Source: Chitinophaga pinensis
GTDB taxonomy: Bacteria; Bacteroidota; Bacteroidia; UKL13-3
Assembly (NCBI GenBank): GCA_945898275.1
Contig: CAMDHZ010000012.1
Span: 29,338 to 93,337 of the forward strand
DNA: 64,000 bases
Direction of reading: 5' to 3'
Part shown: piece by piece, positions 8,911 through 16,926 of the stretch
Numbering within the stretch: position 1 is the stretch's first letter
Layout: each line of letters opens with the position of its first letter
Program-made: the position numbers and the translations under genes
Notes under the pieces: generated by a model
Seen by the model: only the letters and a program-made list of their open reading frames with translations
Told to the model about the DNA's origin: nothing
Database searches by the model: none

Positions 8911-10188
8911 CTAAACCACTGTACCAGCAGGAATAATTGCACCTTTCTTAATAATCACAATACCTTCCTTAATGCAATATTGCTCTGTTTCTGAATCTTC
9001 CAAATGCAATCCACCTACAATGGAAACATTATCCCCAATTCTAACATCTTTATCTATAATGCAATTTTCGAATCTACTGTTACTGCCATATCCCATAACA
9101 ATGCCATGTTTTGGAGCCCTTAATTCTTCCATTGTTTCATAGGTGTCATTGCCAAAGGTTACACAGTTTTTCATCACCGTGCCCGCTCCTATTCTTGCCC
9201 TATTACCTATGATGCAGTTTTCTATTTCTTTACCTTGCACAATACAACCTTCTGAGATTACAGCATTTTTTATTTTAGTGTCTTCACCAAACTTGCTTGG
9301 GGGCAACATCCTTGCTCGGGTATAAATAAATCGGGTATTGTCATATAAATTAAAACTTGGTAAGCCTTTGGCCAAATCTAAATTTGCCTCAAAATAACTG
9401 CTAATAGTTCCAATGTCTGTCCAATACCCATTATAAGAATAACCCTTTACTTTAAGGTTGTTTAATATGGCAGTTGGAATGATTTCTTTTCCAAAATCTG
9501 TATGATGCGGATGCTCTTCAAACAAACGATGTAAGGTGGCTTTGTTAAAAACATAAATGCCCATAGAAGCCAAATATTCATTGCCTTTTTCTTTTTGTTC
9601 TTGGCTTACAGGGCTAATCCAACTTGACAATTCTTCACTCTTTGGCTTCTCTATAAACTTATCTATAAAGCCATTTTCATTTACCTTCATGATGCCAAAA
9701 CCCGGTGCATCTTCCTTATTCACAGGAATGGTTGCAATGCTTATTTCTGCGCCAGAGGTCACATGTTGATTCACAAACTCGCGCAAGTCCATTTGGTATA
9801 GCTGATCCCCACTTAAAATAAGGATGTAATCATGGTCATGGTCTTCCATGTGCGTAAAAGATTGCTTAACCGCATCTGCTGTTCCTTGAAACCATTGCTC
9901 GCTTCCAGGCCTTTGTTCTGCCGCCAAAATATCAACAAAGCTGTGGCTGAACATATCAAAGTGATAGGTGTTTTTGATATGCGCATTTAAAGACCTTGAA
10001 TTATATTGGGTCAACACAAAAATCCTTCTAATGCCCGAATGCAAACAGTTAGATATTGGAATATCAATTAACCTGTACTTACCTGCAATGGGTACTGCAG
10101 GCTTACTTCTAATAGAAGTTAATGGGTACAACCTAGAACCCGCACCTCCACCTAGAATTAGGCATACTACTTTAATTATTTTTTCCAT
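8911..10188 (-). CDS. glgC: Glucose-1-phosphate adenylyltransferase (ADP-glucose pyrophosphorylase)
   Basis: Makes ADP-glucose from glucose-1-phosphate and ATP, the committed step of bacterial glycogen synthesis. The nucleotidyltransferase domain begins with LILGGGAGSRLYPLT, followed by SKPAVPIAGKYRLIDIPISNC. The GDQLYQMD block and the sugar-binding FIEKP follow. The C-terminal third is a left-handed beta-helix with hexapeptide repeats (GCIVQG, NCIIGNRARIGAG). The 425-aa length is standard. The start is three bases after the glgA stop, so the two are co-translated in one operon. Confidence 0.95.
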   Translation of the reverse strand: MEKIIKVVCLILGGGAGSRLYPLTSIRSKPAVPIAGKYRLIDIPISNCLHSGIRRIFVLTQYNSRSLNAHIKNTYHFDMFSHSFVDILAAEQRPGSEQWFQGTADAVKQSFTHMEDHDHDYILILSGDQLYQMDLREFVNQHVTSGAEISIATIPVNKEDAPGFGIMKVNENGFIDKFIEKPKSEELSSWISPVSQEQKEKGNEYLASMGIYVFNKATLHRLFEEHPHHTDFGKEIIPTAILNNLKVKGYSYNGYWTDIGTISSYFEANLDLAKGLPSFNLYDNTRFIYTRARMLPPSKFGEDTKIKNAVISEGCIVQGKEIENCIIGNRARIGAGTVMKNCVTFGNDTYETMEELRAPKHGIVMGYGSNSRFENCIIDKDVRIGDNVSIVGGLHLEDSETEQYCIKEGIVIIKKGAIIPAGTVV

Positions 10189-10191
10189 AGT

Positions 10192-11601
10192 CTATTGATA
10201 GTATAATGAAATGTATTTTTTTACAGCCGTTTCCCACGAGAAATCTAATTTAATTCCCAATGCTCGCACATGATTGAAAGTATAACTTGAATAATATAAA
10301 TCTTTGGCTCTGTAAAGACTATAAAGAATATCCTGCACAGTGCCTTGATCAAATCTAATTCCGTATCCTTCGAAGTCGCCAAAATCCTTTACAGAATCCT
10401 TTAATCCACCTACACTTCTAACAATAGGAATGGTTCCATATCGCAAGGCATACATTTGGTTTAAACCACATGGTTCTACAAAAGACGGCATTATTAAAAA
10501 ATCTGCAGCTGCATACATTTCATGCGCCAAGGTCTCATTATAGCCAATATAATTGGCAACATTCTCTGGAAATACACCAGAAATATGCCTTAATGCATCT
10601 TCTAAATTTGGAGAACCAGACCCCAATAAGAAAAAGTTCATTCCCTTAGTTTGATGCACAAATTCCCCAACCGATGGCGCGATTAAGTCTCCCCCCTTTT
10701 CGCCCGTTAGCCTGCCAATAAATACACATAATGGTAAGTTAGGGTCAAACCTAAACCTCTTGCAAATTTCTTCTTTGTTTTTCTGTTTGAACCCAAGCCA
10801 ATTTTGCTCGCTCAATTTATGGGTTAAATAGGCATCTGTATTTGGATCCCACACTTGTGTATCTATCCCATTTAAGATACCAAAACTTTTATAGGCATAT
10901 TCTTGATACAACCAAGAATAGGAACTTTGTTGTTGCTGCAGTTCTTGCAAATATCCTTGGCTAACCGTGGTAACCTTTTGACTACATTTTATAGCTGTTG
11001 CCAATGGGTCAATTCGGTTATCCCATTCTAATAAACCTCCAACCTCCCTAGGAAAATGTGGAAAGAATCGGGCATAATCATGCGGCACTGGGGCTGTATA
11101 AAGGCCATTATGAATTGTGAAAACAGTTTTTATATTTCTTAAGGGATGGAAATCATAACAATGCGCCGCCATAAAGGCTGCATACCCGCAATGATGATCA
11201 TGTGCATGCAATACACTTGGCTTTTGCTCCCAACTGCAAAGCCAATGCAAAACCGCTTGCTGGAAAAAAATAAATCTAAAGGCATCGTCATCATATCCAT
11301 AAACCTGGTCTCTAAACAATATTCCAGGGATATCTACCATGTATAAATCAAAGCCCAAGGTATCTTGTGCTGCCTTTACAATATGAAATGGGATATTGAA
11401 ATGTTCAGTGCTGCAAACCCCTTCAAAAACCGAATGAGAAACGTGCGCAGCATTCCATTTTAAGTTATACCTAGGCATTACCAAACAAGAAGGCACACCT
11501 GCTTGATTAAGGTATTTAGGTAAGGCACCCGCCACATCTCCTAAGCCACCAACCTTGGCAACCGGAAAACATTCTGCACTTAAATGGATTACTTGGTACA
11601 T
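10192..11601 (-). CDS. glgA: Glycogen synthase (GT5)
   Basis: Transfers glucose from ADP-glucose to the growing alpha-1,4-glucan. The N-terminal ADP-glucose motif KVGGLGDVAGALP is at about residues 16-28. The C-terminal GT-B domain has FIGRLTGEKGGDL and the PSFVEPCGLNQMYALRYGTIP block with the conserved E-x7-E type pattern. The 469-aa length matches GT5 glycogen synthases. It lies between the class V PLP enzyme and glgC with gaps of 9 and 3 bases, so the operon order is PLP enzyme, glgA, glgC. Confidence 0.95.
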   Translation of the reverse strand: MYQVIHLSAECFPVAKVGGLGDVAGALPKYLNQAGVPSCLVMPRYNLKWNAAHVSHSVFEGVCSTEHFNIPFHIVKAAQDTLGFDLYMVDIPGILFRDQVYGYDDDAFRFIFFQQAVLHWLCSWEQKPSVLHAHDHHCGYAAFMAAHCYDFHPLRNIKTVFTIHNGLYTAPVPHDYARFFPHFPREVGGLLEWDNRIDPLATAIKCSQKVTTVSQGYLQELQQQQSSYSWLYQEYAYKSFGILNGIDTQVWDPNTDAYLTHKLSEQNWLGFKQKNKEEICKRFRFDPNLPLCVFIGRLTGEKGGDLIAPSVGEFVHQTKGMNFFLLGSGSPNLEDALRHISGVFPENVANYIGYNETLAHEMYAAADFLIMPSFVEPCGLNQMYALRYGTIPIVRSVGGLKDSVKDFGDFEGYGIRFDQGTVQDILYSLYRAKDLYYSSYTFNHVRALGIKLDFSWETAVKKYISLYYQ

Positions 11602-11610
11602 AATTTTGAA

Positions 11611-13086
11611 TTACAACTTAAACATTTCCTGAATATTTTCAAATATTTCTGCTTTATGTAGAAAGTTATTTCCAGATTTAACATATTCATAATCATTCGC
11701 CCAAATTTTATGGTTGGCTGCTAAATCAGCCAAAGCATTCAAAATATAATCTAATTCGGCATCCGTGGTGGTTGGGTGAACCGACATGCGAATCCAACCT
11801 GGTTTTTCTGTAAAATCGCCTTGGTGAATTTTATGAGTAATGCGGTGACTGAATTCTTTCTCTACCCCTAATAAGTAATGGCCATAAGTTCCAGCGCAAG
11901 AGCATCCACCACGCATTTGAATGCCAAACCTATCATTGAGCATTTTAACTCCAAGATTATAATGCATTTCATCAATATAAAAGGATATCACAGGCAACCT
12001 ATCCTGGATGTTTTCAGCTAAAATATGCAGGTTTTTTATAGGCTTAAGTTGTTCAAAAATTCTACCCACCAATTGATGTTCCCTTTCGCGAATGGCCTCC
12101 ACTCCCATTTGCTCTTTTAACTTGATACATAAAGCCGTTTTGATGGTTTGTAAAAAGGCTGGCGTTCCACCATCTTCTCTTTGCTCTATGTCTTCTAAAT
12201 ATTCATGCTCGCCCCAAGGGTTTGTCCAAAGAACAGTGCCACCACCTGGTTGATCCGGAATTTGCTTTGCGCCATAAAGTTTTTTATTAAAGATTAAAAC
12301 GCCACTGCTTGCTGGGCCGCCTAAAAATTTATGCGGCGAAAAAAAGATGGCATCCAAAGATTCTGCTTCATTTGCAGGATGCATGTCTATTGCAACATAA
12401 GGAGCAGAGCAAGCAAAATCTGCAAAACATAAGCCACCTGCAGCGTGCATTAAAGCTGCAATTTTGTGATAAGGCGTTTGAATACCTATTACATTTGAAC
12501 AACTGGTTACCGAGGCTATCTTATACTTTCTATCTTTATACTTTTCAAGCAATTGAGATAGGCTATTTAAATCCACCAAACCCTCTGAGGTAGGCGCAAT
12601 AATCTCAACGTCTGCTAAGGTTTCAAACCAAGAAGTTTGATTGGAATGATGCTCCATATGGGTTACAAATACAACCGGTTTTTCACTTTCAGGGAAGTTG
12701 AGATAAGGCAAAACTTGGGAAGGAACTTTTAATCCTAAAATCCGTTGCAATTTGGCCAAAGCTCCTGTCATTCCTGAGCCAACATTTATCAAGACATCCT
12801 CATTGCTAGCATTAACATGTCTTTTAATGATTTGCATGGCCTCATGATAGGCATGCGTCATAAAGGTTCCGGTATAATTGGTTTCTGTATGGGTATTGGC
12901 AACCAATGGACCAAATGTTTTGATAAGCTTATCTTCTATGGGTTTATACAACCTTCCGCTCGCTGTCCAATCGGCATACACCAAAGGCACTTGCCCATAA
13001 GGTGTTTTAAAGCTATGGTTTGAACCAATGGTTAAATTTCTATAAGGAAGAAAGTAGTTTTCATTGTAGGTGGAATGCTTAGTCAT
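11611..13086 (-). CDS. Class V aminotransferase-fold PLP enzyme (cysteine desulfurase-like)
   Basis: Fold-type I PLP enzyme related to cysteine desulfurases and isopenicillin N epimerase-like proteins. Visible are the N-terminal VYADWTASGRLY, the ETNYTG segment, DFACSAPYVAIDMHP (PLP Asp region), the Schiff-base lysine in FFSPHKFLGGP, and RGGCSCAGTYGHY in the C-terminal domain, where a desulfurase would carry its catalytic Cys. At 491 aa it is longer than SufS (about 400). It leads the glgA-glgC operon, an unusual partner; the substrate is unknown. Confidence 0.85.
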   Translation of the reverse strand: MTKHSTYNENYFLPYRNLTIGSNHSFKTPYGQVPLVYADWTASGRLYKPIEDKLIKTFGPLVANTHTETNYTGTFMTHAYHEAMQIIKRHVNASNEDVLINVGSGMTGALAKLQRILGLKVPSQVLPYLNFPESEKPVVFVTHMEHHSNQTSWFETLADVEIIAPTSEGLVDLNSLSQLLEKYKDRKYKIASVTSCSNVIGIQTPYHKIAALMHAAGGLCFADFACSAPYVAIDMHPANEAESLDAIFFSPHKFLGGPASSGVLIFNKKLYGAKQIPDQPGGGTVLWTNPWGEHEYLEDIEQREDGGTPAFLQTIKTALCIKLKEQMGVEAIREREHQLVGRIFEQLKPIKNLHILAENIQDRLPVISFYIDEMHYNLGVKMLNDRFGIQMRGGCSCAGTYGHYLLGVEKEFSHRITHKIHQGDFTEKPGWIRMSVHPTTTDAELDYILNALADLAANHKIWANDYEYVKSGNNFLHKAEIFENIQEMFKL

Positions 13087-13089
13087 AAA

Positions 13090-13330
13090 AGCGAATTAAG
13101 TAAAGCGAATTTAAGGTAATTTTCAAAAAAGCGTTAAGCATTTAGGTTTCGGTTTGAACCAAACAATAGACCATTCAATTTAGAAGTGAAATAACCCCAG
13201 TTGTTTCAGACCTCAGAGAATTTGGCGAAGGTGTAAGTGAGGCAGGAATGTTTTTAAGTTTATTTAAACCCAGTAGACGCCTGAAGGCTCAAAATAAACT
13301 TCAATTTGCATTTTTTGAATACATTAACTC
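13090..13330. other. Intergenic stretch before the mrr promoter, with an ORF-like remnant and an inverted repeat
   Basis: No complete gene is seen. One copy of GGTTTGAACC lies at 13151-13160. An open frame on the plus strand (13170-13340, 56 codons, no ATG near its beginning) reads like a protein fragment (SDLREFGEGVSEAGMFLSLF) and could be the tail of a lost gene. Perfect 10-bp arms AAGTTTATTT / AAATAAACTT at 13256-13265 and 13292-13301 form a hairpin with a 26-nt loop. Confidence 0.4.
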
Positions 13331-13377
13331 TACCCACTAATGGGTATTTTTTGGATGTTGTGGAATGGGTATATTTG
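13331..13377 (+). promoter_or_regulatory. Hairpin plus TATATTTG promoter module upstream of mrr
   Basis: TACCCA-CTAA-TGGGTA with a following T-run (13331-13352) is spaced 24 bases from a Bacteroidota -7 box TATATTTG at 13370-13377. The hairpin could end incoming transcription and insulate the cassette, while the box drives mrr 106 bases downstream. The same layout with identical spacing recurs at 62099-62144. Confidence 0.6.
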
Positions 13378-13483
13378 TTGTAGGGCGAATAAATACTTGG
13401 GGGATTTATGAGTTACCTGTAAGCCTATCATACAACAACCAACTTCAAGAACTCTATTAAAAAAAATAAACACACAATAATAA

Positions 13484-14329
13484 ATGAAAGGTCCAGAATT
13501 TTTGAAATATGTTAATCCAGTTTTGACCGCACTTCAATTGAATGGAGGAGCAGGCGATTCATCTGATATCATAGAACAAGTTATCGACAAATTAGGAATT
13601 ACAGAAACAGACTTAGAAGAAACTACCTCTAATGGACAATCAAGAATAAGAAACCAAATTCAATGGGCTAGGTTTTATCTGTTTAAGGCTGGACTTATTG
13701 ACAATGCACAACGTGGCATTTGGAGACTTACAAATGAAGGACTTGATAGAAAATTAAATGATGAAGGTGTTTATAATCTTTTTAAAGGTGTTCAAGACAG
13801 CGTTAAGAAAACGCCTGCATCAAAATCTAAAAAAACAGATCCAGTATTTGAAAATATACCAACAGAGGACGAAGAACATTCTATTGGTTTAATCAATATC
13901 ATTCAGAACCTAATCCCTTCAGGCTTTGAAAAGTTATGTAAACGACTACTAACGGAAATCGGTATAAATGAAATAGTCATAACTGGTGGTTCTGGTGACC
14001 AAGGAATAGATGGTAAAGGAATTGTGAAGTTAAATGATGTTGTAAGTTTAAACATAGTTTTCCAATGTAAGCGATACAAAGAAACAGTCTCGCCTCATCA
14101 TGTGCGCGACTTTCGCGGTGCAATGCAAGGACGAGGTGAGAAAGGCTTAATTATAACTACTGGACGCTTTACTAAGGAAGCGAAAAGCGAAGCAAATCGT
14201 GACGGTGTTACTCCTATTGAATTAATTGATGGAGATAGACTAATTGAACTTTTTGAAAAATATCGATTAGGACTTAAACCAGTTACAGTTTATGAAATTG
14301 ACCAAGATTTCTTCAAAGGATTTAACTAG
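13484..14329 (+). CDS. mrr: Mrr-like type IV restriction endonuclease
   Basis: Cuts foreign, typically methylated, DNA. The N-terminal about 90 residues are the Mrr winged-helix domain (WARFYLFKAGLIDNAQRGIWRLTNEG). The C-terminal nuclease is of the PD-(D/E)XK Mrr_cat type: FEKLCKRLLTEIG, then GGSGDQGIDG with the catalytic Asp, then FQCKRYK with Q-x-K, then IITTGRFTKEA. The 281-aa length is close to typical Mrr (about 300). It stands alone between a promoter module and an attC-like palindrome, consistent with a mobile gene cassette. No methyltransferase partner is present, as expected for type IV enzymes. Confidence 0.9.
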   Translation: MKGPEFLKYVNPVLTALQLNGGAGDSSDIIEQVIDKLGITETDLEETTSNGQSRIRNQIQWARFYLFKAGLIDNAQRGIWRLTNEGLDRKLNDEGVYNLFKGVQDSVKKTPASKSKKTDPVFENIPTEDEEHSIGLINIIQNLIPSGFEKLCKRLLTEIGINEIVITGGSGDQGIDGKGIVKLNDVVSLNIVFQCKRYKETVSPHHVRDFRGAMQGRGEKGLIITTGRFTKEAKSEANRDGVTPIELIDGDRLIELFEKYRLGLKPVTVYEIDQDFFKGFN

Positions 14330-14332
14330 AAG

Positions 14333-14468
14333 GCCAGCAGGTAACAGCACCTACAAGAAATTGGCGGTTTTGTGGTTAAATAAGACTTTGCGCTTCGTAT
14401 CAAGTTCAGTGTTGGCAGACAATTTTCGTCTCCGAAATCGCCACCTTTGTGTAGGCAAACCGTTGAGG
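14333..14468. repeat. attC-like imperfect palindrome after mrr
   Basis: The left end GCCAGCAGGTAACAGCACC and the right end TGTAGGCAAACCGTTGAGG are mutually inverted: AAC (14343-14345) with GTT (14462-14464), CCTACA (14350-14355) with TGTAGG (14450-14455), and GGCG (14363-14366) with CGCC (14439-14442), with bulges on one side. The overall layout of about 136 bp, with AAC/GTT boundaries and extrahelical bases, resembles integron attC sites. The fit to the RYYYAAC/GTTRRRY core sites is imperfect. It begins just after the mrr stop codon. Confidence 0.55.
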
Positions 14469-14597
14469 TTTTGTATTGTGCAATTGTTATTCTCAGATGA
14501 AAATGTAAATGATTGAATTTAAAAAATAAATTCAATATATAAGAATTGGTTTTAGTTCTATTTCTTACCTAAAACCTACAACTTAGAACTTAATAAT

Positions 14598-15428
14598 TTA
14601 CAAATCCATCCTTTCAACTTTCTTTCCAAATAATACTCTCTTTAGTCTTGGAAACAGTGCTTTCCAAAGCCCACCATCTATGTGTATGCGCCTATCGCTA
14701 GTCCAAACAAGGGCCTTATTATTGGTTACTTGATGTAAAACACCATAGCCTTTTTCTCTAAGCTTTACTGCTAACCAACCATCTTCATTTTTGCCTTTAG
14801 GATGGTCATAGCCATTTACAGCTATTCCTTGCACTCTTCTATAACCCGAATTAAAGCCATAAACATTTACCGCTTCATCTTTTTTATGCATTCTAATAAA
14901 CCGCGAAAAATCAGCTATGTATTCATAAAAAAAATAAATCATTCTAAAAGTATTCCCGGTAGGAATAAATGCAAATCGACCATAAACAAGTGTTACCTTT
15001 TCATCCAAATCTAAAGGCTTGGTCATTTCCGCTACCCATTCCTTTGGATAAATAGAATCGGCATCTGCATTTAAAATATAATTACCTTCTGCAACGGCAA
15101 GACCTGCATTTCTAGCTGCGGTAATTCCTTGTTTTGTTTCAAGAATACATTTTACACCCATAGATTTTACAAGTGCTTCTGTATTATCTTTTGAATTGTT
15201 GTTAACTACAACTATTTCAACAACTTTATCTGTTTCATTATGGCATAAAGAATAGAGGGTTTGAACGATATTTTCTTCTTCATTATATGCTGGGATTACA
15301 ATACTCACATTGGGCACACCTGTTTTACGTAAACGCAAATAGGCTTCCTTTACTTTTTCTACAGCATTTTGCTGCTGATGAGCTGTCCAACATTCTTTTA
15401 CATAAGACGAAACAAAAATAGGGCGCAT
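14598..15428 (-). CDS. Glycosyltransferase family 2 protein
   Basis: Inverting GT-A glycosyltransferase, probably acting on surface or lipid-linked saccharides at the inner membrane. After about 40 N-terminal residues the fold starts with VSIVIPAYNEEENIVQTL, followed by EIVVVNNNSKDNT. The nucleotide-sugar/metal motif is ILNADADSIYP (D-x-D). It has 276 aa and no obvious transmembrane segment. It stands alone, with no polysaccharide genes immediately adjacent, and sits between two accessory remnants (mrr cassette and truncated integrase), so it may itself be accessory. Confidence 0.85.
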   Translation of the reverse strand: MRPIFVSSYVKECWTAHQQQNAVEKVKEAYLRLRKTGVPNVSIVIPAYNEEENIVQTLYSLCHNETDKVVEIVVVNNNSKDNTEALVKSMGVKCILETKQGITAARNAGLAVAEGNYILNADADSIYPKEWVAEMTKPLDLDEKVTLVYGRFAFIPTGNTFRMIYFFYEYIADFSRFIRMHKKDEAVNVYGFNSGYRRVQGIAVNGYDHPKGKNEDGWLAVKLREKGYGVLHQVTNNKALVWTSDRRIHIDGGLWKALFPRLKRVLFGKKVERMDL

Positions 15429-15465
15429 ATTATTAAAAATTAATTGTTGTACTTTTACTTTTCAC

Positions 15466-15708
15466 TCAAATATCTGCCACATGCACTTCGGTATCTGCAA
15501 TTTTTTGAAGTGGTGAAGCGCTCACTTTGGCACTATCGGGATGGCTCTTTTTTACTTGTTGCTTTTCTTCGGCCCATTCGGAAGCTTTTGGCTTTACTCC
15601 TGTGGTTTGAAATTTAGTTCTATTGTCCTTTATTATCCTGATATAAAAAGGGCTGTGTCCAGTTGCATCTTCTAGATGTGTTCCGAGGATTAATTTAACT
15701 GATGCCAT
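15466..15708 (-). pseudogene. Truncated tyrosine recombinase (N-terminal arm-binding domain only)
   Basis: The 114-aa track ORF is better read from the internal ATG at 15708. From there MASVKLILGTHLEDATGHSP and FYIRIIKDNRTKFQTTGVK, then WAEEKQQVKKSHPDSAKV, match the N-terminal arm DNA-binding domain of Bacteroidota phage/transposon integrases (from family knowledge). The open frame stops after about 80 codons, whereas a full integrase is about 400 aa with a catalytic R-H-x-x-R...Y domain, which is not seen downstream. It lies about 370 bases from tRNA-Ala, a usual integration target. I infer a decayed integrated element. Confidence 0.7.
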
Positions 15709-16038
15709 TTGTATCTGACATAAAGAATGTTGTACTATATCTGAAATCTGAAGCAAACGAACGAAACCATCACCAACATTGCCTTTTACAATGAGGGCAA
15801 TAAGATACAATAAAACAACATTTAGTACAACAAAACAAAATTTACCATGCTTTTTTAAGTATAATTTTTAAACATCAAAAATCATAAACAGAATAAATAT
15901 AGACACTACAAAGCATTTTGTAACAATGAATAAAAAAGGGAGCATTAGGCTCTTTCTCTTCACTCAAGCTCCATACTGTTTATGGAGTAGCAACGCACCT
16001 TGTTTAAGTAATTCCCAATTAAAGCACCCACCTAAAAC
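15709..16038. other. Gene-free stretch between integrase remnant and tRNA-Ala
   Basis: No supportable gene. The ORF-track extension 15709-15810 of the integrase fragment is included here. A perfect 7-bp hairpin CTCCATA-CTGTT-TATGGAG lies at 15969-15987, and a weak GAGC/GCTC stem with a T-run on the minus strand sits around 15935-15955. Both may be remnants of the element's end or weak terminators. Confidence 0.35.
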
Positions 16039-16066
16039 AAAAAAGACCTCCAGTTGCCTGAAAGTC
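16039..16066 (-). terminator. Rho-independent terminator of tRNA-Ala
   Basis: On the minus strand GACTTTCAG-GCAA-CTGGAGGTC forms a 9-bp stem with two G-U wobbles and a stable 4-base loop, followed by TTTTTTG. It lies 14 bases after the tRNA 3' end and probably ends the rplU-rpmA-tRNA transcript. Confidence 0.8.
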
Positions 16067-16080
16067 TAATCCAATATGGG

Positions 16081-16154
<74 letters not shown>

Positions 16155-16171
16155 TAGTCTGCCTTTAAAAC

Positions 16172-16230
16172 AAACAAACTTCATTAATTTAAAAGCTTAA
16201 CTGTAAGCAAATAACTAATGAAGTTTGTTT
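16172..16230. repeat. 15-bp perfect inverted repeat between rpmA and tRNA-Ala
   Basis: Arms AAACAAACTTCATTA (16172-16186) and TAATGAAGTTTGTTT (16216-16230) are perfectly complementary around a 29-base loop that itself contains GCTTA/TAAGC. On the minus strand it lies 8 bases after the rpmA stop. It may be a processing or attenuation stem separating the mRNA from the tRNA, or a terminator without a strong U-run. Confidence 0.6.
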
Positions 16231-16238
16231 AATATTAA

Positions 16239-16520
16239 CTATGCTTCTGCAATTACAGCTTGCGCTGCAACTGGCTCAATAGAAACAAATGAACGGTCGT
16301 TTGCTTTCTTTCTGAAAACAACCTTTCCATTCACAAGTGCAAATAAGGTATGGTCTTTACCAATTCCTACATTCTCACCTGGGTGATGTTTTGTGCCTCT
16401 TTGACGTACGATAATGTTACCAGCAGTAGCATATTGTCCACCAAATATTTTTACACCTAATCTCTTACTATGGGATTCACGACCATTCTTCGAACTACCT
16501 ACCCCTTTTTTGTGTGCCAT
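16239..16520 (-). CDS. rpmA: Large ribosomal subunit protein bL27
   Basis: Ribosomal protein whose N-terminal tail reaches the peptidyl-transferase centre. It starts [16 protein letters not shown], the typical processed-less bL27 beginning, with [22 protein letters not shown] in the middle and [14 protein letters not shown] after it. It is 93 aa with a short Ala-rich extension (AAQAVIAEA). It follows rplU with a 19-base gap, the universal rplU-rpmA pair. Confidence 0.97.
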   Translation of the reverse strand: MAHKKGVGSSKNGRESHSKRLGVKIFGGQYATAGNIIVRQRGTKHHPGENVGIGKDHTLFALVNGKVVFRKKANDRSFVSIEPVAAQAVIAEA

Positions 16521-16539
16521 GTTTTTTCTCTCCTTTTAA

Positions 16540-16851
16540 TTAAGCGTTGATTGTGTCAATTTTAATTTTGGTAAAAGATTGACGGTGACCGTTTTTCTTT
16601 TCGTAACCTTTTCTGCGCTTTTTCTTGAAGATAATCACTTTATCTCCTTTTAGGTGAGATAAAACGGTTGCCTTAATATTAGCACCAGATACTGTAGGTA
16701 AACCTACTTTAACATTTCCGTTGTTGTTAATCAACAACACTTTTTCGAGTTCAATGCTGGCGCCTTCGGCATGTGGCAATCTATGCACATATACCGTTTG
16801 GTCTTTTTCAACTTTAAATTGTTGGCCAGCAATTTCAACTATTGCAAACAT
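16540..16851 (-). CDS. rplU: Large ribosomal subunit protein bL21
   Basis: A 103-aa ribosomal protein that binds 23S rRNA. The beginning MFAIVEIAGQQFKVEKDQTV is typical of bL21, and the C-terminal motif KGYEKKNGHRQSFTKIKI is the conserved RNA-binding signature (GHRQ). It is first in the rplU-rpmA-tRNA-Ala unit, and its mRNA leader (16852-16926) shows no clear regulatory structure. Confidence 0.97.
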   Translation of the reverse strand: MFAIVEIAGQQFKVEKDQTVYVHRLPHAEGASIELEKVLLINNNGNVKVGLPTVSGANIKATVLSHLKGDKVIIFKKKRRKGYEKKNGHRQSFTKIKIDTINA

Positions 16852-16926
16852 TTATTTATTATTTAAGGACCGCAAATATAAGGAAGCGCTTTTAAAATAC
16901 AAATAGTTGTAAGAAATATAATTAAG

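Noticed and set aside
14292-14535. ORFs of 74 aa (+) and 69 aa (-) overlapping the attC-like element
   Set aside because: They are shadows of the imperfect palindrome and have no protein-like features.
15466-15810. 114-aa hypothetical gene as given by the ORF track
   Set aside because: Similarity to integrase arm domains begins at the internal ATG 15708; the upstream 34 codons look non-coding.
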